Part shown: piece after piece, positions 1-5,271 of the stretch
Layout of the letters: every line of letters begins with the position of its first letter
How positions within the stretch are numbered: the stretch's first letter is position 1
NCBI GenBank assembly: GCA_934101745.1
Contig: CAKOSD010000056.1
Location: 1-7,023 of the forward strand
Direction of reading: 5' to 3'
Origin: an uncultured Bacilli bacterium
Lineage (GTDB): Bacteria > Bacillota_I > Bacilli_A > RF39 > UBA660
Length of the DNA stretch: 7,023 nucleotides
The notes under the pieces: generated by a model
Databases searched by the model: none
What the model saw: only the letters and a program-made list of their open reading frames with translations
Told to the model about the DNA's origin: nothing
Position numbers and translations under genes: made by a program

Positions 1-63
1 ATTACACCCACCAGCAAATATTATAATAGCCAAAACCATACCCATTAAAACAATTTTTTTCAT
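1..63 (-). CDS. Putative lipoprotein, N-terminal fragment (runs off the window)
   Basis: Reading the minus strand from the ATG at 63-61 gives 21 codons, MKKIVLMGMVLAIIIFAGGC followed by N, open to the window edge. The shape is that of a lipoprotein signal peptide: two lysines, a hydrophobic stretch, then AGGC, which resembles a lipobox with C20 as the acylated residue. The lipobox is imperfect, since Phe rather than Leu sits at -4. A ribosome binding site, GTGAGG, lies 7 bases upstream of the ATG. The start is only 30 bases past the stop of the 94-480 gene on the same strand, with no terminator between them, so the two are probably co-transcribed. The mature protein and its function are outside the window. 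An ordinary Sec signal or a membrane anchor is the alternative. Confidence 0.6.
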   Translation of the reverse strand, partial: MKKIVLMGMVLAIIIFAGGCN

Positions 64-93
64 AAATCAACCTCACACTAAACAAATACTTTC

Positions 94-480
94 TTATTTA
101 GTAAAATAAACACTACACTTAGTCTTACTAACACCATTAGTTATATTAAGACTCCAACTATCTAAATCAAATGTGGCCGTAGCCCCATTCGTACAACTAA
201 CACTTTTTAAAACAAGACTAGTATCTTTACTAGGAAATCCCCCACTGACATAAACATCATTAATAAAAGCAATCTTTTTTATCGGTTCATAAGTAAACTC
301 CGCTACCGTGGTTCTTATCACTTCCGTATCCGCTTGAGCCGTAAACTTAGAAAAAGCAAAATAAACTATCGTTGATAAACACAAACATAAAGAAACCGTA
401 CCTACTCCATACTTTAAATATAAGATTCTATTTTTCTTTCTATCCAACTTTTTTAATACTTTATTATAATCCTTACTCAT
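94..480 (-). CDS. Small exported or membrane-anchored protein of unknown function with a C-terminal cysteine pair
   Basis: The product has 128 residues. A long basic N-terminus (residues 1-25, rich in Lys and Arg) precedes a hydrophobic segment at about 26-43. Then comes TAQA-D at 47-51, which would suit signal peptidase I cleavage after A50; if uncleaved, the protein is a type II membrane protein. The exported part of about 78 residues has two cysteines, C96 and C122, flanking a Trp- and Asn-containing stretch (DSWSLNITNG at 107-116) and ending in KCSVYFTK. This looks like a small beta-rich module closed by a disulfide, which is inference. The start is supported by GAGAGGG just upstream of the ATG and by a good promoter. 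It lies directly after an LCP gene and before a putative lipoprotein, all on the same strand, which suggests an envelope role. I do not recognise a named family. Confidence 0.75.
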   Translation of the reverse strand: MSKDYNKVLKKLDRKKNRILYLKYGVGTVSLCLCLSTIVYFAFSKFTAQADTEVIRTTVAEFTYEPIKKIAFINDVYVSGGFPSKDTSLVLKSVSCTNGATATFDLDSWSLNITNGVSKTKCSVYFTK

Positions 481-504
481 AAAATCCCTCTCTACTATAC
501 TTAG

Positions 505-513
505 ATTATATCA
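505..513 (-). promoter_or_regulatory. Extended -10 promoter for the 94-480 gene
   Basis: On the minus strand the sequence reads TGATATAAT: a perfect TATAAT (505-510) with the TG of an extended -10 (512-513). The -35 position holds only a T-run, so the extended -10 must do the work. Transcription would start near 498, giving a leader of under 20 bases that contains the GAGAGGG ribosome binding site. It means the small gene need not depend on read-through from the LCP gene upstream. Confidence 0.65.
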
Positions 514-549
514 AAAAAAGTCCCAAGAAAAAAGATAAATGCTCCTAAA

Positions 550-1950
550 TTAATATAAAGCACTTACCTTTTCTTTATAATCATTAAGTAACTGTTCATC
601 CGGTACCATTACATATAACTTACTCATTGGATAAGAGAAAGTATAATCTAAAGCCGAAGTTCCATTTAAATTTATAGTTTCTATATTATAACTAGATGGT
701 TTACTTATTTCTTTTTTAATAAAATCTGTTATTTCTCTTTTCGTCATATTAGTAATCATCGCATCATCTAAGACATCTAAAAACTTAGTATAACTCGTAA
801 TAATCTTTGGACTCATCGCCTTCTTAATCAAGGCTTCTAAAACGATCATCTGGTTTTCACCACGCGTTATATCCCCATCGGCAAAAGAATGTCTTTCTCT
901 TACAAAGGATAAAGCCGCATCCCCATCTAAATGATTTAATCCCTTCTTAAATTTATAAGTCTTCTTCATAGTCGAATCATAAATACCTGTTTCAAAAGCA
1001 TACTTACTATTAACATCAATGCCACCCAGTAAATCAACTATCTTAATTAAAGAAGTAAAATTAAGTCGAACATAATAATCAATTTTTACGCCCGTAAAAT
1101 TTTCCACCGTTTTCATTGCAGTATCAATTCCATATAAAGAAGCATGAGTTAATTTATCCTTACCATTTTTTCCGGCTAAAGGCACATAATAATCTCTTGG
1201 AATATGACTCATCACAATTTTTTTCGTCACTGGATTAACCGTTAAAACAATATTAACATCACTTCTTGTTTTCGTAGCAATCTTATTATAAGTATCAACC
1301 CCGCTAATATAAACACTAAAAGTATTCTTCGTTATATCAATATTATTTTCCTTAACATTAGTCTTAACCGTAATTTCATAATCATAAATACTCTTGGTAC
1401 TACTAGCATACCCCGTATCATTTTCTCTTAAGACTGTATCAGTAGCATTATCTATTAAAATAGCCGGAATCTTTTCCATTAAAAGAGCCGAAGTTAAACT
1501 CGAAACATCATCAAACGTTAAAGTTTTTGCAACTTTTTCTTCTATTTCTTCTACCGCTTTTTTATAACCATCATCACTACTTTTTAATACCCCAATTTCT
1601 TTTAAATCATTAACACTAGTATTCAAACTATTCAAAACCACTACTTTATAAGCCTCAATTTCTGTTTTCGTATGAATTTTATCAAAAAAACTATTAGTTT
1701 TATTTAAATAGAAACAACCAATAACTTCTAAAACTACCAAAACTATTCCTAAAAACAAAGCCCATAAATGTTTATGATTAATATTTCCAATTAAGATTAT
1801 CGTTAAAATAAATAAAACAGCCCCAATAATACTAAAATATAATAAACTCAAAACATTAGTAAAATATAATAATATCAAAAAAACAATACCCATTATCAAT
1901 AAAAAAATATTAAAATACTGGTAAAATTTTTTCTTTTTTTTCTTCTTCAT
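550..1950 (-). CDS. LCP (LytR-CpsA-Psr) family glycopolymer transferase, CpsA/Wzg-like
   Basis: This is a membrane enzyme that joins lipid-linked wall glycopolymers to peptidoglycan on the outer face. From the ATG at 1950 it has 466 residues, close to the usual size of streptococcal CpsA/Wzg. The order is: a lysine-rich N-terminus, three membrane segments (about 13-31, 35-55, 62-81), an extracellular accessory region (about 95-205), and the LCP domain (about 211-377). The LCP core is intact: SGVDTY with D219, TRSD with R229 and D231, IPRD with R252 and D253, YYVRLNF with R295, and VRERHSFADGDITRGENQ with R351, R353, D360, R363 and Q367. The C-terminal YVMVPDEQLL also resembles CpsA. An upstream in-frame GTG (1959) and ATG (1956) lie on or against the ribosome binding site, so 1950 is preferred. 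It is divergent from a second LCP gene. No capsule synthesis genes are visible, so the polymer is unknown. Confidence 0.93.
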   Translation of the reverse strand: MKKKKKKKFYQYFNIFLLIMGIVFLILLYFTNVLSLLYFSIIGAVLFILTIILIGNINHKHLWALFLGIVLVVLEVIGCFYLNKTNSFFDKIHTKTEIEAYKVVVLNSLNTSVNDLKEIGVLKSSDDGYKKAVEEIEEKVAKTLTFDDVSSLTSALLMEKIPAILIDNATDTVLRENDTGYASSTKSIYDYEITVKTNVKENNIDITKNTFSVYISGVDTYNKIATKTRSDVNIVLTVNPVTKKIVMSHIPRDYYVPLAGKNGKDKLTHASLYGIDTAMKTVENFTGVKIDYYVRLNFTSLIKIVDLLGGIDVNSKYAFETGIYDSTMKKTYKFKKGLNHLDGDAALSFVRERHSFADGDITRGENQMIVLEALIKKAMSPKIITSYTKFLDVLDDAMITNMTKREITDFIKKEISKPSSYNIETINLNGTSALDYTFSYPMSKLYVMVPDEQLLNDYKEKVSALY

Positions 1951-1956
1951 CCGCAT

Positions 1957-1961
1957 CACCT
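1957..1961 (-). promoter_or_regulatory. Ribosome binding site AGGTG that decides the LCP start at 1950
   Basis: The minus strand reads AGGTG, then ATGCGG, then ATG. The six-base spacing suits the ATG at 1950. The in-frame GTG at 1959 overlaps the site, and the ATG at 1956 touches it. With the promoter just upstream, the transcript would begin almost at this site, so the leader is only about a dozen bases. Confidence 0.7.
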
Positions 1962-1968
1962 GTTTAAG

Positions 1969-1997
1969 ATTATAGCATATTTATTTATTTATACCAA
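1969..1997 (-). promoter_or_regulatory. Promoter of the minus-strand LCP gene
   Basis: On the minus strand, TTGGTA (1992-1997, four of six consensus bases) is followed after 17 bases by a perfect TATAAT (1969-1974). That -10 is preceded by TGC, making an extended -10. The spacing and the position about 20 bases before the start codon make this a convincing sigma-A type promoter. Confidence 0.75.
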
Positions 1998-2224
1998 TTT
2001 TATTATTATAACTTGACATCTTTTTTACTCTTAAATTAAATATCTTTTTATTATTTATTAACCCTTATTTTAAAAGTCTATATTTCTTATTTAAACCTCA
2101 ATTATTTATAGTCTTTTACCCCTTATATTAATAAGCATTTATATTCATTTTAATCCTCTTCTTCTAGTTATAATTATCTTTCTAATTTAATTTTCAACCC
2201 TTTATTATTTACATAAAGAAAATA

Positions 2225-2253
2225 TTGTTAAATCTAAGCAATTAGGATATAAT
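2225..2253 (+). promoter_or_regulatory. Promoter of the plus-strand LCP-PASTA gene
   Basis: TTGTTA (2225-2230, four of six consensus bases) and a perfect TATAAT (2248-2253) are separated by 17 bases. Transcription would start near 2260. The AAGGAG ribosome binding site (2266-2271) then sits 7 bases before the ATG at 2279, so this leader is also very short. Confidence 0.75.
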
Positions 2254-2278
2254 AAAATAGAAAATAAGGAGACTTCTT

Positions 2279-4240
2279 ATGAATAAATTTATAAAGAGAT
2301 TAAAAAATAGTAATAAAGTTTATTTAAGTATATTAATAATAACCTTAGTAACCTATTTAATTGGATATATAATATTTGTTAAAAATATTGCCGTCTTAAC
2401 CGGAATCGAAACCCTAGTTCGCCTGATTTTAATAGTATTATTTGGCATTTGGTTTTTAGTTTGGTTAGTAATGGGACTAGTCTACGTCTTTAATAAAAAA
2501 TATTCTAGTTTTATTATCATGATAATCTTCACTTTATTATTTAATGGTATTTTCTTTGTAGCCGGCTATTACATTGATTCCATCTATAAAGAAATAGATA
2601 GTATTAGCAAAGATACCATTAACTATACTACTTATCTTATAAGTATGAAAGATAGCGAATTTAATAGTGATAGTAAAATAGGTATCATTAGTGATACTAC
2701 TAATATCGAAGGTAATATCTTAGCCAAAGAATTAATTAATAAAGATAATCTTCCCAATAAGTTATATCAATATGATGATTTTTATGTCATGTTAGATGAC
2801 TTATATAGCGGTAAAATTGATGCTTGCTTTGTTTCCAGCAATTACACTATTCTTTTTGCAGCCGAAGAAAAATATCAAAATATTAAAGATGATACCAAAG
2901 TAGTTTTACAATATAGTAAAGAAATGAAAAATCAAGATAATATCAGTTACACTAATAAAAAATTAACCGAACCCTTTACTGTTTTAGTTATGGGAGTTGA
3001 TAGTGAAACTAACGGATTAAACGCTAATGGCGCCTTTAATGGGGATACCCTTATGATGATTACTTTTAATCCTAAGACTTTATCCGCTTCAATGTTTAGT
3101 GTTCCAAGAGATCTTTATGTTCCTATTAGTTGTCGCAATAATGCTCTTGCCAAAATAAATTCTTCCGCTGCCTACGGCACTAAATGTGTTATTAATACGA
3201 TGAGGCAACTTACAGATATTGATATTGACTACTATGTAAAAATGAATTTTAAAGGGGTTGTAGATTTAGTTGAAGCCCTAGGAGGTATTGAGGTTAACGT
3301 TGAAGAACCTTGGAGTTGGTACAATGCCGGAGTTAATTACGGAGGCAAAGTCTGTGAACAAAATTCTAACCGCGAATTTGGCGATAAAATAGTCTGCATG
3401 GATCCCGGCTTCCAAACTTTAAATGGCGAACAAGCCTTAGCCTATGCTCGTAACCGTCATCAATATCTCGGCTCAGATTTAGACCGGATCAGACACCAAC
3501 AAGACGTTGTCGAAGCCATAGTCGAAAAAGCCAAAACTCTACGTAGTTTTGATGATTTCAAAAACATTTTAAACGCCGTACAAAAAAACATGGACACGAA
3601 TATGACTACCGATCAAATCTTATCATTATATGATGTTGGTAAATCCATCCTTGTTAATACCATAAACGGTAACGAAGTTAAATTTTCTATTTATAAAACC
3701 ACTTTAGAAACTTATAGTCTACCCGTCTTCTTAGGATATTCCACTACCTCAGCCTTAGGCTATTATAAAGATAGTTTAGAAGATATTAAAAAGATGATGA
3801 AAACCAATTTAGAACTATTAGAAAAAATACCTAATAAAACTTTTAGTATTGATTATAACGAAAATTATACTTTAAAATTTTATGGTAAAAAAATCTATGG
3901 GGCTAAATCTGTTGCTACTATGCCTAACCTAATTGGATCATCTAAAGATTATGTAAGTAATTGGGCGGTTAGTAATGGCATTAATCTAACTACCATCGAA
4001 GTTTATGAAGGCGATGAACATTTTAATTATTTATATGCCGATGGCATTGTTGCTGACCAATCTATTCATGTTGATTCTGTAATTGGCACTGGCACTAATT
4101 TAACTGTTTATATTAATAAAAGAGCCACTAATCAAGATAATAATAATAATAATCAGACCAATAATAATGGTAGCACTGAAAATTCACCTAATGTCCCTGA
4201 ACATAATGAAAATGATACTGTTATTGATAACGAGGAGTAA
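2279..4240 (+). CDS. LCP family glycopolymer transferase with accessory domain and C-terminal PASTA-like module
   Basis: The 653-residue product has three membrane segments (about 15-35, 45-70, 77-98). An extracellular accessory region follows (about 115-225), including SKIGIISDTTNIEGN and DDLYSGKIDACFV, which resembles a substrate-binding-protein fold. The LCP domain is at about 232-420, and a PASTA-like module at about 544-614 contains MPNLIGSS, VADQS and GTGTNLTVYIN. The tail is rich in Asn and Asp. The LCP core has MGVDSE (D241), NGDT (D256), VPRD (R277, D278), YYVKMNF (K321) and ARNRHQYLGSDLDRIRHQQ (R391, R393, D400, R403, Q407). The Arg normally two residues before D256 is Asn254. Five cysteines, four of them in the LCP domain (C285, C303, C359, C373), suggest disulfides. 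The start follows a strong AAGGAG site. The likely role is attaching a polyisoprenoid-linked polymer to peptidoglycan, with the PASTA part possibly holding it on the wall. Confidence 0.93.
   Translation: MNKFIKRLKNSNKVYLSILIITLVTYLIGYIIFVKNIAVLTGIETLVRLILIVLFGIWFLVWLVMGLVYVFNKKYSSFIIMIIFTLLFNGIFFVAGYYIDSIYKEIDSISKDTINYTTYLISMKDSEFNSDSKIGIISDTTNIEGNILAKELINKDNLPNKLYQYDDFYVMLDDLYSGKIDACFVSSNYTILFAAEEKYQNIKDDTKVVLQYSKEMKNQDNISYTNKKLTEPFTVLVMGVDSETNGLNANGAFNGDTLMMITFNPKTLSASMFSVPRDLYVPISCRNNALAKINSSAAYGTKCVINTMRQLTDIDIDYYVKMNFKGVVDLVEALGGIEVNVEEPWSWYNAGVNYGGKVCEQNSNREFGDKIVCMDPGFQTLNGEQALAYARNRHQYLGSDLDRIRHQQDVVEAIVEKAKTLRSFDDFKNILNAVQKNMDTNMTTDQILSLYDVGKSILVNTINGNEVKFSIYKTTLETYSLPVFLGYSTTSALGYYKDSLEDIKKMMKTNLELLEKIPNKTFSIDYNENYTLKFYGKKIYGAKSVATMPNLIGSSKDYVSNWAVSNGINLTTIEVYEGDEHFNYLYADGIVADQSIHVDSVIGTGTNLTVYINKRATNQDNNNNNQTNNNGSTENSPNVPEHNENDTVIDNEE
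3908..4120 (+). other. PASTA-like domain coding segment of the LCP gene
   Basis: Residues about 544-614 follow the usual PASTA order: a start of the form xMPNLIG, a helix (SKDYVSNWAVSNGI), a central strand (INLTTIEVYEG), then VADQS, a small loop ending in GTGTN, and a final strand LTVYINK. PASTA modules in serine/threonine kinases and penicillin-binding proteins contact peptidoglycan or beta-lactam-like ligands. There is one copy here. The assignment rests on motif reading alone. Confidence 0.75.
4139..4168 (+). repeat. AAT trinucleotide tract coding an Asn-rich tail
   Basis: Five AAT codons in a row (4139-4153), then CAG ACC, then three more AAT codons encode NNNNNQTNNN in the C-terminal tail of the LCP-PASTA protein. 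A short in-frame microsatellite like this can change length without breaking the gene. It lies after the last recognisable domain, so it is probably a flexible spacer. Confidence 0.6.
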
Positions 4241-4244
4241 AAAC

Positions 4245-4282
4245 TTCTCTTTTTTTATGATTAAAAAAAGAGGAAACTCTTT
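4245..4282. terminator. Hairpins between convergent genes, likely two-way terminator
   Basis: CTCTTTTTTT (4247-4256) pairs perfectly with AAAAAAAGAG (4263-4272) around an ATGATT loop. T4246-G4273 and T4245-A4274 lengthen the stem to 12 pairs. The right arm can instead pair with CTCTTT (4277-4282) to form a six-pair hairpin on a GAAA tetraloop (4273-4276). The plus-strand LCP gene stops at 4240 and the minus-strand gene stops at 4295, so either transcript enters this block at once. The T-run usually expected after the stem is poor on both strands, which lowers confidence in efficient termination. Confidence 0.55.
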
Positions 4283-4294
4283 ATAAAATTTCTT

Positions 4295-4954
4295 CTATTT
4301 CTTCGTATTAGTCTTATCACTTACGGGATTATAAGCAACTACACTGTATTTATTTTCTTCTTTAGTTAAAATAACATCAACTTTCTTATCATAGCCTAAA
4401 TCACTTACATAACTTACTGTAGCACTTATTTCATAAGCATCAATCTTTTCCTCTCCCGTTTTATAGGTAGTTGTCTTAAGTTCGTCCATTACTACTTCAC
4501 TAACTTCTGGTAATAATTGCTTTCTATCATTATAGGCATTATCTTCAATGTAGTCATAAAAATTATCAACAACTTTATTAATAAACATGTCTTTTTTAGT
4601 TGAATTAAAAAATTGCGAACTTGTTACTTCATATTTATTAATTTTATTATTTAAAGATAATAAGTCAATCACAAAAACTTTAGCCAGTTGGGTTATATAA
4701 GCATTTTCATCAACTTCATCGGCTTCTAATATTTCCTTTAACTTAGCAAATTCTTCTTTATAATAACTAGAGGCATTATCATTAATATAGTAACCATAGG
4801 TTGGAATATCATTTTCTACTTTACTAACGTTTACTGGTTCTTCTTTTCTTTGTAATGTTCCATAAAAATAAAATACTATTCCAAATATCAAAAACAAAGA
4901 AACAAGAGCAAAAAACATCTTAAAAATATCACTTTTCTTCATACTTTTTAACAT
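4295..4954 (-). CDS. Single-pass membrane protein with an extracellular domain, unknown function
   Basis: From the ATG at 4954 the product has 219 residues. A short basic N-terminus (MLKSMKKSDIFK) is followed by one membrane segment at about 10-33 and a charged extracellular part of about 180 residues. That part looks like helices first (about 60-150, rich in Glu, Lys, Asn and Tyr) and then strands (about 165-215, including AYEISATVSYVSDLG and KVDVILTKEENKYSVVAYNPV). The helix-then-curved-sheet order recalls NTF2-like folds, but this is only an impression. There are no cysteines. A GTG at 4963 in the same frame overlaps the AGGTG site, so the ATG at 4954 is preferred. It has its own promoter and converges on the LCP-PASTA gene. 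I do not recognise the family. Confidence 0.8.
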   Translation of the reverse strand: MLKSMKKSDIFKMFFALVSLFLIFGIVFYFYGTLQRKEEPVNVSKVENDIPTYGYYINDNASSYYKEEFAKLKEILEADEVDENAYITQLAKVFVIDLLSLNNKINKYEVTSSQFFNSTKKDMFINKVVDNFYDYIEDNAYNDRKQLLPEVSEVVMDELKTTTYKTGEEKIDAYEISATVSYVSDLGYDKKVDVILTKEENKYSVVAYNPVSDKTNTKK

Positions 4955-4960
4955 AAATAT

Positions 4961-4965
4961 CACCT
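4961..4965 (-). promoter_or_regulatory. Ribosome binding site AGGTG that decides the start at 4954
   Basis: The minus strand reads AGGTG, ATATTT, ATG, with six bases between the site and the start codon. The layout is nearly the same as at the minus-strand LCP gene. The alternative GTG at 4963 falls inside the site, so it is unlikely to be used. Confidence 0.7.
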
Positions 4966-4984
4966 ATTCTTCTAATATAGGAAT

Positions 4985-4993
4985 ATTATAGCA
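4985..4993 (-). promoter_or_regulatory. Extended -10 promoter of the 4295-4954 gene
   Basis: The minus strand reads TGCTATAAT, with the perfect -10 at 4985-4990 and the TG at 4992-4993. It is the same nonamer as in front of the minus-strand LCP gene. No good -35 hexamer is present at 16-18 bases. It lies back to back with the tRNA promoter, whose -35 begins at 5012. Confidence 0.65.
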
Positions 4994-5011
4994 TAATTTT
5001 TAATTTTTTAC

Positions 5012-5040
5012 TTGAAATTACGTACTTTTTTTGGTATTAT
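5012..5040 (+). promoter_or_regulatory. Promoter of the tRNA-Gly gene
   Basis: TTGAAA (5012-5017) and TATTAT (5035-5040) are separated by 17 bases, with TGG immediately before the -10. This is the strongest full promoter in the window, as expected for a tRNA. The predicted start near 5047 leaves a leader of about 27 bases, which contains a small hairpin (AGTTG at 5050-5054 with CAACT at 5063-5067). Confidence 0.75.
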
Positions 5041-5073
5041 TAAGTAGTCAGTTGAAGAAATACAACTAAATAT

Positions 5074-5148
5074 GCAGGTGTGGTTCAACGGCTAGAATGC
5101 GACCTTGCCAAGGTTGAGACGGGAGTTCGATTCTCCTCACTTGCTCCA
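5074..5148 (+). tRNA. tRNA-Gly with anticodon GCC
   Basis: The whole cloverleaf can be folded by hand. The acceptor stem is GCAGGTG (5074-5080) with CACTTGC (5138-5144), containing one G-T pair. The D stem is GTTC with GAAT. The anticodon stem is CGACC with GGTTG, around loop TTGCCAA with GCC at 5107-5109. A four-base variable loop, AGAC, follows. The T stem is GGGAG with CTCCT around TTCGATT. The discriminator base is T and the CCA is encoded (5146-5148). GCC reads GGC and GGT glycine codons. With its own promoter and terminator it is a single-gene transcription unit, and it marks the last clearly host sequence before the presumed mobile element. Confidence 0.95.
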
Positions 5149-5185
5149 TAAGGTAAAATCGTCGCACCAAGCGATGTTAATGATT

Positions 5186-5209
5186 AAATCAACGCAAGTT
5201 GATTTTTTT
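5186..5209 (+). terminator. Rho-independent terminator of the tRNA-Gly unit
   Basis: AAATCAAC (5186-5193) pairs perfectly with GTTGATTT (5198-5205) around a GCAA tetraloop. The run of seven Ts (5203-5209) starts within the right arm. A second small hairpin, CGTCGC (5160-5165) with GCGATG (5171-5176), lies between the tRNA and this terminator and may mark the 3' trailer for processing. The terminator isolates the tRNA from everything to its right. Confidence 0.85.
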
Positions 5210-5240
5210 GTTGCTATTACAAAGAAAGGGTGTGATGTGG

Positions 5241-5256
5241 TACGATTAATATCGTA
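5241..5256. promoter_or_regulatory. Perfect inverted repeat, possible operator or recombinase site
   Basis: TACGAT (5241-5246) and ATCGTA (5251-5256) form a perfect six-base inverted repeat around TAAT, just upstream of the small ORF at 5272. It is followed by As on the plus strand, so it is not a terminator in that direction. Size and position fit a repressor operator. A part of a recombinase attachment site is the other option. The function is not shown by the sequence. Confidence 0.35.
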
Positions 5257-5271
5257 AAAAAGAAAATCAAT

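Larger units (their letters stand above)
1960..2278. other. Divergent intergenic region between two LCP genes
   Basis: These roughly 320 bases contain no plausible gene. They hold the minus-strand promoter at 1969-1997 and the plus-strand promoter at 2225-2253. The middle (about 2000-2220) is almost pure A/T, with the plus strand rich in pyrimidines and short recurring patches such as ACCCTTAT, ACCCCTTAT and ACCCTTTAT (near 2061, 2118 and 2198). A perfect TTGACA at 2013-2018 stands 17 bases before TTAAAT (2036-2041), which could be a weak extra plus-strand promoter with a leader of more than 200 bases. I see no riboswitch-like or strongly paired structure. Confidence 0.6.

Noticed and set aside
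481..549. Terminator after the minus-strand LCP gene
   Set aside because: There are T-runs on the minus strand but I found no stem of useful length; the region is better explained as the promoter of the next gene.
1951..1959. Start of the minus-strand LCP gene at the GTG (1959) or ATG (1956)
   Set aside because: Both overlap or touch the AGGTG ribosome site. Only the ATG at 1950 has normal spacing.
2000..2220. CRISPR-like or tandem repeat array in the divergent intergenic region
   Set aside because: The ACCCTTAT-like patches are short, inexact and unevenly spaced (about 57 and 79 bases apart), as expected in A/T-rich spacer DNA.
550..4240. Capsule (cps) biosynthesis locus
   Set aside because: One protein closely resembles CpsA/Wzg, but no glycosyltransferase, flippase, polymerase or tyrosine kinase genes are present, so calling it a capsule locus is not supported.
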